This document shows positions 1-11,500 of a stretch of 64,000 nucleotides of DNA, piece by piece. The stretch comes from Cardiocondyla obscurior (lineage: Eukaryota; Arthropoda; Insecta; Hymenoptera; Formicidae), in the NCBI RefSeq assembly GCF_019399895.1, contig NC_091864.1:7232001-7296000 (forward strand), read 5' to 3'. The notes under the pieces are model-generated. The model was not told the DNA's origin and did no database searches. It saw only the letters and a list, made by a program, of their open reading frames with translations. Position numbers and translations under genes: made by a program. Position 1 is the first letter of the stretch. Each line of letters opens with the position of its first letter.

Positions 1-310
1 GCGCGCGCGCGCGCGAGTGAGCTCGTCGAATGACCCCGAGTGAACTGTCGTGCCCAATACACAAGCGAGGCTCTGTTGTAAACACGCTCCATTTTCTGCC
101 GCGCCAGCGAACCCGTCGAACCCATTTTCGCCACACGATGGAAACGGAAAAGCACCCGACGCCGCCTCCTCGCTCGGTCAGACCGCCCGCGCGTCCGTCC
201 GGACCGACATTTCTCGGACGAGCGCTCGATCCCGGCGCGAGATGAGGTTAGAGCCTCCGCCAGCTTGTTTACCAATTGCGCCCGCCATTTTGAACACACG
301 CGGCGCGTGA
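1..310. promoter_or_regulatory. CpG-rich block at left edge
   Basis: The window opens with an alternating GC run (1-16) followed by about 300 bases that are much richer in G, C and CpG than the sequence after them. A GCCATTTTG core near 283-292 resembles the YY1/Pho site often found at promoters. It lies just past the last visible exon of the minus-strand Alhambra-like gene, so it could be an internal promoter of that gene or the promoter of a gene off the edge. No open frame here has supporting features. Composition is seen; the promoter role is inferred. Confidence 0.3.
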
Positions 311-755
311 CGTCCTCGCGGGCTCTCTGCCGCTTGCTCTCTCGATTTCACTTGAACGGGCCATCACCCCGCACCACTTTTATGAATTATCACTCCACAG
401 ATTTTCACTGGGAATTAAATCCACCGTTTTAATCGCGGCGTCGACAATGGCACACATTTCCTCCGGTTTTCTAACTCACACCTCATTTTAACTTTATTAA
501 AAAAAAAAAGGAAAAAGAAAAAAAAAGAAAAAAAAAATTATTAGCAGAGAGATTCTCTCTCACGTGGTAAAAATTTTGTACATTAACAGGTGCATGCAAC
601 ACAATTATGCAACGCAATCATACTTAACAAACGCGCTGATTTAATATTGCGTAATATTCGCTCGCTTCCTTTTAAATCCATTACCTGTGTTTCCTAGAAA
701 GAAGACAGTCTTCAATTCGTTTTCAATTAGTTCCAGCCTTGACGGTCCGACTTAC

Positions 756-3420
756 CGAGATCGTTTTATCGGTGCACTGTCCGTGGCGAACCTCTCGGCG
801 GTCGGTATCGCACTCGAACGTGGCTCGGTGCTCGCAGCCGTGGTGATTATGCTCTGTTGCAGCTGCTGATACATCGTCGGTGCGCTCGTCACCACGCTCT
901 GCACCGCGTTGGCGAGCGAGGTGGCGATCAACGGCACTGAAACAACGATGCTGTTCGACGTAGTCGTCGGCGACTGGGTGACGACCGTGGATTGAGACTG
1001 CGTCACCGTTATTATCACAGGCGTGGTGGTGGCCTCCGTGGCGACCGGCGTGCTGGACGACGATTGAATCGGGCTTTCGATTTTCATCTGCAATCGACGA
1101 TAGATATACACGTTATTGCCATCTCCATGTATATTCTATAGTTAATACATTTTTCCTAAAAAAGAATAATTCATTATAAGTCTAGGTGCTAAAGAACGTT
1201 TAAGATAAAATAAGTAAATGCAGGAATACATGCCGAGCTATACCTTTACACGACGATCAGTTTGACTGAAGCGACTTCGAATAATCAGCTTTATTTAGCT
1301 TGGATAGATATACGCGGAAAATATTTTTTTGATCGAAGCTGGCTCATTAAACTTATCAAATTTTTCATTTATTCGCGATACATGTTATTAGACCGTAGCT
1401 CGCTTCGAGATGCTCGACGAGTCTTTAATAGCAAACCCGACTGATTGTGTAGTCAAATAAAAGATTTCCTGTTTATTCTTACCACAGACAATGACTTAAA
1501 GCGTCCAACTAAGTGAAATTAAAACATTTATGTTTATAAATGTAAAGTGACTCTGTAGATAAATGTTTTAAATGTGGATTTTTCACTTACGTTAGAGCTT
1601 GATAATTATAACGATTACATTAGCATACAATTACGATTATATTCGAAAGAAAATGAGATTTTAAATTTAAATAGAACAAATGTTAAATACAATGCAATGC
1701 TAAAGCATACGGAAAATATTACCTTCTTCGATTTTTCCGGCTCTGTCGTTATGCTTAAGCTGGTAGCTTCGGTGATTGTTGGCTGCACATTATTGCTCGG
1801 GATGGTCTGTTGCTGCACCACAGAACTGACTGTCATAACGACCGAACCACTAGCCTCCGAACTGGCCGACTGATTCGAGTTCTCGTTTCCAATCACGGTC
1901 GGTGTACGCGCCCCGGTTTTCCTCTTTTTACTGGTGTGACTCGACGTCTTGTTGGATGTCGATGAATTCGATTTCCCCTGACTCCCGATGTTCTTGTGCG
2001 CCGCGTTCGAATTACCAGAGTTCGATTTTATCGCAGAAGCGGCCGGTGTTGTGGCGACAGTAGTGACCGGGCCGGTAGTTTCGTGTCCGAACACGCTCTC
2101 TGATTGTGTAACGATGGTCTCGACGAAATTGGAGGTCGTGAACTTGCTGGTACTCGTGGAATTATCTTTCGGCGTGTTGCGACCGCTACCTCCGCCCTTA
2201 TCCTCCGCAATGCCGTTTATTTCTAAACTCGGACTAGCGTTGGATTTACTTTTGGAATTCGTGCTGGACTTGGAACTTGAGCTTTTTCGCTTGCCGCTCG
2301 ATTTTATCGGCGTCTCTGCCTCTTTCTCCGGCGACGAATCCGACGAGCCGTTATCGGCGGGTATCGGCTTGTACGGCGGTATCGTCTTAACGTTACCGCC
2401 CTTTTTCTGAAAATTAATTAACTTTATCTAGAAGTAATATGTAATTAATACACTTAATTCATTTAATATATATTTAAAAATAAACTGATAAGTTTAATGA
2501 TCAAAATGGCAAAGCATTTTCTTTTCTTTATAAATTTAGTTTCGGAAAAGTCTCTACAAGTTTTATTTTTGCCATTTTCATCATTTACTGTATTAACTTT
2601 CAATTATATTTACCAATTTCGAATAATGATGCTGGCAATAGCCACAATATTTGACGTTGTCGAGATAATTGCCAGCTTCTTCGCAGAGTAAGCCTAGAGC
2701 CTGTGCACAAGTGACATGAAATTGCTGCCTGCAGCCGGTTTTGTTACACTGCATGCAAGCTCCCACATTTGCTCTGCTGCCTCTTCCTTGTTCCTCACAG
2801 ATATAACACGTCTGAATCAAATGTACACACATAATGACAGATGCAGTAAACAACTTGTTCCACGGCCAAATTATAATACGCTATCGAATCATTTACCTTG
2901 CTAAATCTTTCTGAAGGAATTAACTCCAATATAATCGGTTCCATAGTAGTCACGTTACCAAATCGAACTTCTGGAATATAGAGAGCACACACAACATGCG
3001 CCCAGCCAGCCTGGTTTGTTCTCTTAAGAGCGCCATCCCGACTCGGACATAATTCGCAGCGCTGTTTAAATCACATTCGAAATAATGTACTTAAATAATG
3101 TTAGACGTTATCATAGTAACAAAAACAGGTAAAAAGATGAAAGAATAATTCTACATACCACTCTGGCGCTGCGCTCTTGCGATTCACACTTCCTGCAGTA
3201 CCATGGTCCAGTTGGTACAGTGACGATGCCATAGCATGCTGCAAAACAATAACTTATTACTTTCAACAGAAGAATAACGTTTGGCAGTGATTATTGGATG
3301 CAAAAAAGTACCTTGGTGCACAGCAACGGTGCAGCCCTGTCCATCGCAATATACCAACGGATTCTCTGTCCATCCCCTCTCGTCAGAACACACGCAGCAC
3401 CCTCCGAGCATCTCCTTCAT
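756..3420 (-). CDS. Alh: Alhambra/AF10 (MLLT10)-type PHD-zinc knuckle-PHD protein, 3' part off window
   Basis: Nuclear chromatin reader. In AF10/AF17 the PZP module binds unmodified H3K27, and a later leucine zipper recruits DOT1L. Coding exons on the minus strand: 3312-3420, 3159-3238, 2897-3061, 2614-2811, 1723-2406, 756-1087; phases agree across every junction. The ATG at 3420 starts [11 protein letters not shown], and an in-frame stop lies upstream. Residues 1-60 form a C4HC3 PHD finger ([10 protein letters not shown], then ACYGI and WYCRKCE). A zinc knuckle ([14 protein letters not shown]) and an extended PHD ([11 protein letters not shown] to [12 protein letters not shown]) follow. From about residue 185 the protein is low-complexity, Ser/Thr/Asn-rich and basic, as in the fly gene. 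The exon at 756 ends in GTAAGT at phase 2, so the gene continues left; the DOT1L-binding region is not in view. About 522 codons are visible. Very sure of the family. Confidence 0.92.
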
Positions 3421-4097
3421 GCTGTGCCCCAAGCAATTCGGAAGACGAGACTAGCATGAGGAGCTAGGCGACGGACCGCGGGCATCGGCTGCGTGGTGCG
3501 GAGAGGCTGGTGATGCACGTGTCGTAGGATCGCATTCTGGCGACGACGCGGCGTCTCGGCGGCAGGAGGCTCTCGTCGGCGACTCTCTCTCTCTCTCTCT
3601 CTCCCTCTTTCTTTCTCCGTCGGTGGGGTCTCGCCACCGTCGCGTGTCTTCGGCACCCCCGGCACGACTCTGCGTCGCGTAGGCGGCGGAAAGAGCGGAG
3701 GAAGGTCCCTCGCGACCGCGAGGATCAACAGAGCACGCCGAATGCGAGCGTGCGTGCGTGCATGCACGCGCGCGCGCGCGCGCGCGTTTTCGCGCGGATG
3801 AATGACGCGGGACGAGCGGCGCCGTCGGCCGGGCGGGCGACGCGGATTGCCGGCTCGCCGACCGGGCCTACGTCACGCGAACGCACGTGCGAATGCAAGC
3901 GGGGGGCCCCACGCGCGGAACGTGCTCGGACGGCTCGTGTTATTTACGACGGCGCTCTATTTGTTTCCGTGGTCGTCCATCTTACTTTTGCCTGTCGCGC
4001 GCGAGCCGCGCATGTGCGTACCTCGGCAAGGCGCCTCCGCATCCCGCGACGTCGAGGATCGCGTGGTCCCGATTGTTTACATGCGCGCTTAAAGAGT
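3421..4097. promoter_or_regulatory. CpG-rich promoter region, probably of the Alhambra-like gene
   Basis: About 650 GC-rich, CpG-dense bases sit directly upstream of the minus-strand ATG at 3420. They hold a (CT)n tract (3583-3602) and a 40-base strictly alternating purine-pyrimidine run (3748-3787). The next plus-strand start is at 4626, so the block may serve both directions. Open frames through it (for example 3417-3767 on the minus strand, 3750-4166 on the plus strand) are arginine-rich composition artefacts. No TATA box was identified. Confidence 0.5.
3748..3787. repeat. Alternating purine-pyrimidine (CG/TG)n tract
   Basis: Forty bases alternate purine and pyrimidine without interruption, ending in nine CG steps. 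Such runs readily form Z-DNA under negative supercoiling. The tract lies about 330 bases upstream of the Alhambra-like start codon, inside the CpG-rich promoter block. Confidence 0.85.
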
Positions 4098-4625
4098 ATG
4101 TCCATTATGAATCTGTGTTCGAGATCAACTGGAACACCGGGTTACGGTAAGGAAATTTTTTTTTAATTCCATTAAAATCGATGAAATACTATCTTTGGCT
4201 CCTTATAAACTTATCTAACACGTCCTTTCTGTCGTATCGATTTGAATAAAATGCTTTAAAATTGTCTTCTACTTGATAGCACCGCTGCGATTTTCAACAA
4301 GAAAAGAATACGATTTTGCGTAACGTGAAATATTCCAATCGACAAAAAGGTAAAAATTTTCATTGTTCTCGTTATATCCTGCGTAAGATATGTATATTGT
4401 GTGACTCACGTCAAATATTAATTGTTTTTAAGACTTATTAATATACAGATAAGTTTGATTGCACGCTTTTAAAATTGCTTACACCAGAGCGTACAATAAA
4501 TATAGCCTTGAACCTCATTCGTTTGGTCATCAACTATCATTATGGCCTGACGTACGTGGATGTGTTTATCAGTAAATTTCTCAGTACACGACAAGCGGTC
4601 ATTGGGACGAGATCTTCTACCAAAA

Positions 4626-5860
4626 ATGAGGTACCTAATATAGATTGTTAAAGGATTAAAGTGATAAGAAAAATCAAAATTTAATTTGCAAAATTTAACA
4701 ATTAATTGAATTAACTACATTTAAACTTTTACTTTTTCAGATAATTTTAATACTATTAGCCACGTAAATTTTGTGATTTTGGAGAAAGATATTTATCCAT
4801 CTGCAAATTTTTATTTTTAATATATATATTTGTTGCGTCAAGATCGCGTTAATTAATTTTATTTTCTTGGAAAACTATTATTTCCTGTTATCGCTATGTG
4901 AAATAATTAAGTATGAATTTATATAGCTCTGTTGTGGTTTTCAGCGACGCACGTAAAAATACGTCCCGTTATCGGTCTTGGGGATCAACCGAAGACGGCC
5001 AGATAGAATTCGAGTCTTTGTCGGACAAGACTCTGGAAGGTGCTATCAATGTGCTGAGAAAAGGCTTCTTTCTCCGCGAGGCTGTATGCATATGCGTGGA
5101 ACTAAATTCTGAACCGGGAGCATCCGAGGAACTCGAGGAGCTCTGCTTGCACGCGGCTAAAGACGGTGTGAGTGTGGTGGCCGTCGATATCGTCACCAAA
5201 GAAGTTGTTGGAGTTGCGTTCAATAAAATTCAAGTGGGTAAAATTATATATAAAGACCCAAATTTCTCTATTACACATTTGTAATAACAATGAGCTAACA
5301 GCGTTATGTGAAAACTTAAGAATCTTCGTCAGCTGTTTCCAACTAACGACAAGTTTATTCTTTAGGTGAACTCCAACAGCTCCGAGAAAAGTTTTTTCGA
5401 GCAGTTCAGCGACAACTGCAAGTACCAATCGTCGAAAGCCCTGATCGACTTCATGATAAACGTGGATTTGCAAATAGATCTCTTCAAGCACTACTCTGTC
5501 GATTGCATTTTCGAGATAATGTTCCTAGCAACTTTGCCCACGCATGGGAAACAGCGCGTAGGCGAGATGCTGGTCGCCTCGTCGTTGGAGCTCGCGAAAG
5601 AACTGAGACGCGATAAAAACGTAAGGACACCCGTCACGATACACGGCAACGACGAGGTGTCGAACGCCAACGCGGTACCGACCTTGACTTCCGCTATTAT
5701 GACATCCGATTACTCATACCGTATTGCAAAAAAATTGCACTTTGACGTACTGGTGGAAACTACGTACGATAAGTTCGAATACAACGGGAAGAAGTATAAC
5801 GAGAAGTTAAACCAAGATCACCAAAAGTGTGCCTTGGTAGCCAAGCGACTCACGATTTAG
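4626..5860 (+). CDS. GNAT N-acetyltransferase, arylalkylamine (AANAT)-like, copy 1
   Basis: Predicted cytosolic acetyl-CoA-dependent N-acetyltransferase of the insect arylalkylamine type. In insects these enzymes acetylate dopamine, serotonin or other amines; the substrate here is unknown. Exons 4626-4630, 4945-5233, 5366-5860 give 262 aa. The first coding exon holds only ATG AG before a GTACCT donor; joining it at 4945 (TTTTCAG acceptor) gives MSDARKNTSRYRSW. The rest matches copy 2 throughout: the QIEFESLS start, an acidic EPGASEELEEL segment, FNKIQ at the exon end and a C-terminal VAKRLTI. The cofactor loop at residues 159-168 reads GKQRVGEML, so the second glycine of the Q/R-x-x-G-x-G/A motif is replaced, while copy 2 keeps QERGIG. 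An alternative start is ATG 4913 in the same frame, which would need no first exon. The fold is near certain; activity is open. Confidence 0.82.
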
Positions 5861-6591
5861 TAAATCTAAATTTTAAATAACCACGCTATTGTATGAATAG
5901 ATATATATTGTTTTTTTTTTTTTTTTGGTGCGTGCATATAATGCATCGCGACGAAGGAATATAAATTGATGCCTCGTTCTTGGAGTAATAATAGAATTAA
6001 TATAATAGCACGCACGGCATATTTTTTTTACACGACACAGAACGGCGTATTGAAACGCGAGGAAGAATGTATCGGATTCGACGATTTACTGTTGTAATAA
6101 CGAGCACAGAATCGATCATATCCTACATAGTATTGTGTAATGTATTACATAAATTTTTATCGTCTGTGTTAATCAAAATTAAAACGTGTTTATCAGAAAT
6201 AATGCCATTTTTACGAAATTATACAATATTATTGGTAAAAGACAAAAAAGATTAAAAACAATATATATCTATAGATTAAAATATAAAATTGCAGATAAAA
6301 TCTTATCTCGGTGTCTATCACGAATTATGAAACTAAAAAGTGATAGCTGAAGAGTATTGCGCAAATGTTGCGAAATCATGGCCCTTAATCTAAACAGCGA
6401 CATTCGATATTAATCGTTAATTCAGCCGAATAAAAAATTAATTACTTGCTACAGAAATGTTTAATAAATTAAATAATGTGGTATTAGTGACTTGCGTTTA
6501 GTCTTTGTGAAAAACGATATATATCGCGAAAATTTTCTACGTATCTGCTTTAGTAAAGTGATAATGCGATAACGATAACGAAGAAAATTAC
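5861..6591. other. Intergenic AT-rich spacer between the two acetyltransferases
   Basis: Holds the 3' UTR of copy 1 and the upstream region of copy 2. There is a T-homopolymer near 5912-5926 and otherwise AT-rich sequence. The open frame at 6067-6255 shows no protein-like features. No RNA gene recognised. Confidence 0.5.
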
Positions 6592-7032
6592 ATGACGCTG
6601 CTCAGCGATTCGGGTAGCTCAGTGCTTCGTGCAATTGGCCAATTATTAATCGTTGTGTATTGTTACGATAATGTATGTCATCAAATGAAAAGCGTACTAA
6701 CGGGGAACGGTGCAGGTTTTATCTCCCGGCGATACCTCTGCAGTTCTATCGAGAAGACGTCAACTAGCGAATCTCGGTAAGATCGGTTTCGTATTTAGTT
6801 TTCGTCGTTTGCATTATGAATTAAGTCTCGCAATTAACAAGAACGCTCCGCGGTTCGAAGGATATCAAGAGGCAGACGGCTCGAGAGTCTCCCTTCTTGA
6901 TACGGCGCTTGTTAGAAAAAAAAGAAAAATAATAGGACGGGATGCGCAAGACAAGTGTGATAAACTTGCGCGTGTATCGATCAGGTATAGTGATGCCGTA
7001 GCGTTTCTTCCAGGCGATTCCTGGGACGCATC

Positions 7033-8578
7033 ATGCCCGTCTGCCTAGGCACCGATCGCACGGGTACTATCGAGTTCAGAATACTTACCGAAGATCGAAT
7101 CGAGGATGCCCTGGCCGTCCAGCAGTATTCCATGCGCCAAGAGTGCATCGCAATTGGCATGGGGATGTACGAGGAACCCGGCGCGCCTGAAGAAATGCAG
7201 CTGATCTTCCGAGAGGTCATCAAGGATGGATGCACGGTGATCGCGGTCGATCGATCGGATCGCGTCATCGCCGTGTCGTTCAACAAACTGCATGCAAGTA
7301 TAAAAAAAATATCAAATTAAAAATTATCAAACATAAATGACCGATGTAAACGCGGCTCCGTTTCCGGCACGTTCGCGGATTTGATCATCCGCCGTTTACT
7401 GAACGTGCTCTTGTGATCGATTTTCTTGATTGACTTTTTTTTTTTTAAGTATTGCAAACGACTTTAGAGATTATCGGCGCTTTTAAAAATAATTTAATAA
7501 AAGAAATGTTAATTTTTTCTATTATTTGTATGTGACGTTTAATTGAAATCGAGACCTGACAAAATAAAAAGCAATTAACTACCGGTTTTTAATTCACGAA
7601 TTTCTAAAATGTGTATTCATGTTTTCAGACACCTCCCCAGCCGGAAGAGATAGATCCCTTCGCATTTTTCGTTGAAAATAATATCAAACACCGCTCGTGC
7701 AGGGATTTGATTGAGTTCATCGACGACGTAAGTTTATGATTTATATCATTTTACACACACTGCAATCAACAGTGTCAACAGAAGTGCTCTAGTTTCCTCT
7801 TAGATCTTAAAGCTCTTTTGCAAATAACGATAAGTTTCACAGCTATCGCGATCGTAGCTTTCGCGTGAACTATTAGTTAATCTTCGGAAGGTCGCCTGCA
7901 TTGTCTACTTTAAAGAATTTATTGTGCATAATAACTTTAAGACTTTCCTGTTACTATCAGTTAAATTCAGCATTAGCAATTGCATTTAAAAATAAATTTA
8001 ACATTTTTCTTTTCTTTAATTCTAAAACATTCCTATAATTATCTAACAACTTAATAAATAAATATAATGAACGAAGTTACTTTCTCTTTCTTAAAAGTCA
8101 AGTGGTAATTTTTAATTATTGAACCTAACGGACGTAGCAATAAATTCCAATCAATTTATCACTCGCCAAAAATCCTAATTTGCTTTCTCATTATCAGGTA
8201 GAGTCGCAAGTGGATATCTTCCAGAAGTACAGCGCGCGGGCTGCCATGGAGATTTTCTATATAGGAACGGATCCGAAGTGCCAGGAGCGCGGTATCGGTC
8301 GCGAGATTACGGAAAAGAGTCTGGAAGTTGCACGAGGCTTGCGCGCCAGAAAGCTACAGCAGATTCGCGTTGCCGACAAAATTGTTAACGAACACGTACG
8401 GCCGGAAGTGGCTTTTGCCGTCGCTGCTTCGACGTTCAGCCAGCGGATCATGGAAAAATTAGGCTTCGAAACGCTCGCGGAGGTGCGATACGAGGATTAC
8501 GTGCGTGCCGACAGAAAAATGTCCGAGAGAATAGGTAACGCGCACAAAACGGCTCGATTGACTGCCCGCAAGCTCTGA
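7033..8578 (+). CDS. GNAT N-acetyltransferase, arylalkylamine (AANAT)-like, copy 2
   Basis: Predicted acetyl-CoA amine N-acetyltransferase and tandem paralogue of the gene at 4626-5860, about 1.2 kb downstream on the same strand. Exons 7033-7293, 7629-7727, 8198-8578 give 246 aa starting MPVCLGTDRTGTIEF. The cofactor-binding loop QERGIG (residues 149-154) is canonical, so this copy looks competent to bind acetyl-CoA. Conserved blocks shared with copy 1 are EEPGAPEEMQL, VSFNKLH, LIEFIDD, IFQKYS and the C-terminal ARLTARKL. The first intron fits phase only if it uses a GC donor (CAT|GCAAGT at 7294); this matches the intron position in copy 1. The second intron (7728-8197) is absent from copy 1. 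A 5' exon ending at 6776 can join at 7014 in frame, so a longer N-terminus from ATG 6592 is possible. An AATAAA lies at 8821. Confidence 0.85.
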
Positions 8579-11500
8579 CGACGGTCTACTTTTCACGTTG
8601 GACTTTATACAATTCTATCGCTCTTAGATCAAAATTAAAACATTAGTTCTACCTAGCGTTCTAAAAAAAACAGACGAGATTGTCTTTTACTTAAAAAGGC
8701 TGAAAGAGAAAATATTAAACATTTGAATACTTGCGTTGTTATATGTGGGCGCATTAATTAATCAATTTAAAAATCTATTTTAAAGTACATTAAAACGTAA
8801 GTGTATAAATTACTGTGGATAATAAAATGCTTATGTCCACTTGCGAAAAACCGAAAGTGTAACAATTTGTGTTCACAGCCGCAATAATTGCGCAAAAAAT
8901 ATATCGCAAATTATCTTCGCTAACTTAACTTTATGACAGTTTTTGCACCGTGAAAAGAATATGTAAAATCATACGAACAAATGCAGGAATTATTTGGATA
9001 CCTTTATAAACTGTCCAATTTTTATACTTATAACATTACACTTTCGTTTACAGTTTATTTATTGCTAGCTGACATTGATAAAATTATTAACAACCGAATC
9101 CTTCGGATAGGAGAAAAGATGTAACAGTAACTTTTTATGCAAGTATATATATATATATATCTATATGAATATTAGCACATTTAATATATTATATTCACGA
9201 CGGAAACTTACAACAACAATATATAGAGACGGCATCACAATTTTGAGCGAAGCTTTCTGTTCCTGTACATTTCTTTTTTTTTCTTTATTCTCACAAAATT
9301 ACTCGACGCGAATAACGCATCTCCAACAATTCCTAAGCGAAATATCGGACGACAAAACGACGCATAATTATCTTCGACGATTTATAGTTACTTCGATCGG
9401 ACCACTATTGTCGCGATTACGTCTATAAGTGCTTCGATAAAGCCGCGAAATATGATAATAGTCACGTACAATCAATGCAAACGTATGGCTTCCACGTTTT
9501 TCGCGGGTATCAACGTGCTTGTAACAGCCGACGACGGAATCATTGCGTAGAAATAACTAGTCTATTGCTTATAACAACTCGTCTCCATGTTTGCGAAAAT
9601 ATTAATTAATTGCTATTAATGACGGCATCTCTTTTCTTTTTAACAAACGATACGACGCCCGTTCTCCGAAGGCTATACAATCGGAACTTTGCGCGATGCG
9701 TTATCGGGAAGACAATGTTAATAAAGTGGAAACTTAAGAAGAATGCAACGCGATTATCTACTCGTTCTAGCGTCGCTCAAACTTTTTTACGTCGAAGCGA
9801 TTTCATATGCGAAAGATGGAGATTGACGCAAAGGATACTGCAACGTGATGGGGTGCATGACAAAATTAAGAAACAAAATTGGTTAATTAGCGAAACTGAC
9901 GACTATCGCGTGGAGTCTTAAATTGAACTTCCTCTAATTAAGTTACCACGATTTCAATTATTGCACGTTTAGCTGCATGAGAAGTCAAATGCACAACGCG
10001 AGTTTCGCATCTTTATTTTCAGTCTCGTTACCGGAATCGAATAAGGGACGAGTGGAGGGAAAAACGCGGTCCAGCGATCTTTTAAATCGCGCTTCAATTC
10101 CATCAGCTCAACTTCTACGTGTATATCGGACTACGTTAATTATGTGGCGTATATATATTCGGATTTATAAATAAATTGTATCTCTATGCTACACGCCGCA
10201 TGTTCGATCAGAAAATTAACAGATATATGTGTAAAGCATATACGCAGAAACAGTTCTTGTACGCTTACCGTCAGGAATGGAGTTCGTGGTGCTGCGACGG
10301 CGGCTAGCGTACGTGATCACGACGTGGTGAAGGTCGAATCTCACACGAAGCACGTGCGCACATATTCCACGGAGCACCGGTCACAGAGGACTGAGGGGAA
10401 AGGAAGGCGGTCAAGCTCTGCTTCCCCTACTCCCACTCCCCCCACCCCGCGCTCGGCGGCCAAAAGAGGGAGAAGTCACGTACGCCACCACCATATTTGC
10501 CTTCCGTCGCTCGTCGCAGCGAACGCCAAATCTGACTTTCAGCCTACATACATTAAAACTGACGGCTTTGGCACGTTGCAAAATTAATTATAAATTTCGC
10601 GGAAGAAATTTTCTAAAGATTTAAGAAAGCAAACAACTTGAAACAAGCCGTGACTTGGAAATTAAAAAATTAAAACGTGATTAGCGGATCTTCGCTGAAA
10701 GAAAGAGACACGCGAGTCTCTTATTTTCGCTAAAAGAAAAATTCACGAGTAAACCTCGCCAATGTTTCTTTATCCCTGTGCCAAGACCCTCGATTAATTA
10801 TATTTATGCTACACGCAGCGTGAGAGAGTACATTCAACTTTATTACAAGAGCTAATGCTACGACATTCAGCGATAATCGATTTCTCGACAAAGCTACTGA
10901 CTGCAACAAGAAAAGAGCGACGCGCTAACTTTATTATCGTTGCACTCAGTCGGCGCCTTTAATTAGTTACTTTCCCTTAAAATGTTTCACCGTTACTGCT
11001 ACTGTAAAAAATGTGGACGTATAGCTGTATTTTCTTTTTCTTTTTTTTTCTTTCTTCCCGTACGAAATACGAAAAGATATTGACACACTTCCAACAAAGT
11101 TAAAAGCTTCATCTGACTTACGGTCTACTTATTATAATCGTCGTTATTATAATTATTACGAAATAGTAATGTGACCACTATGCGAAAAACGCGTACGGAG
11201 TACTTAGCTTAACGTCGAGTCGTACGCGACTCGCGAGTTTTTGGCACAAAGCTTCTTTTTTTCCTTTTCCCCATCCCGCGAGATCGCTCCAAAGCGCTTT
11301 TAAACTTTTGATTTTTCCATTTTGTTACTACCAGAAAAAGTTTGATTATTCGGTTATTTCCCTTCGGAGAGAAGAAGTTCTAAAGACAGGGAAATAGAGT
11401 TAGTCTCGCAACAATTTATAACCGACGGGATGTCCTGTGGTTAAAAAGAATTGAAAAGAGAATAAAGTAAAGCGGACGATTACAAGAACAATAATAGAAA

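Noticed and set aside
9610..10587. Chain of 65-133 aa plus-strand open frames
   Set aside because: No conserved motif or splice continuity; consistent with chance frames in the convergent 3' flank region.
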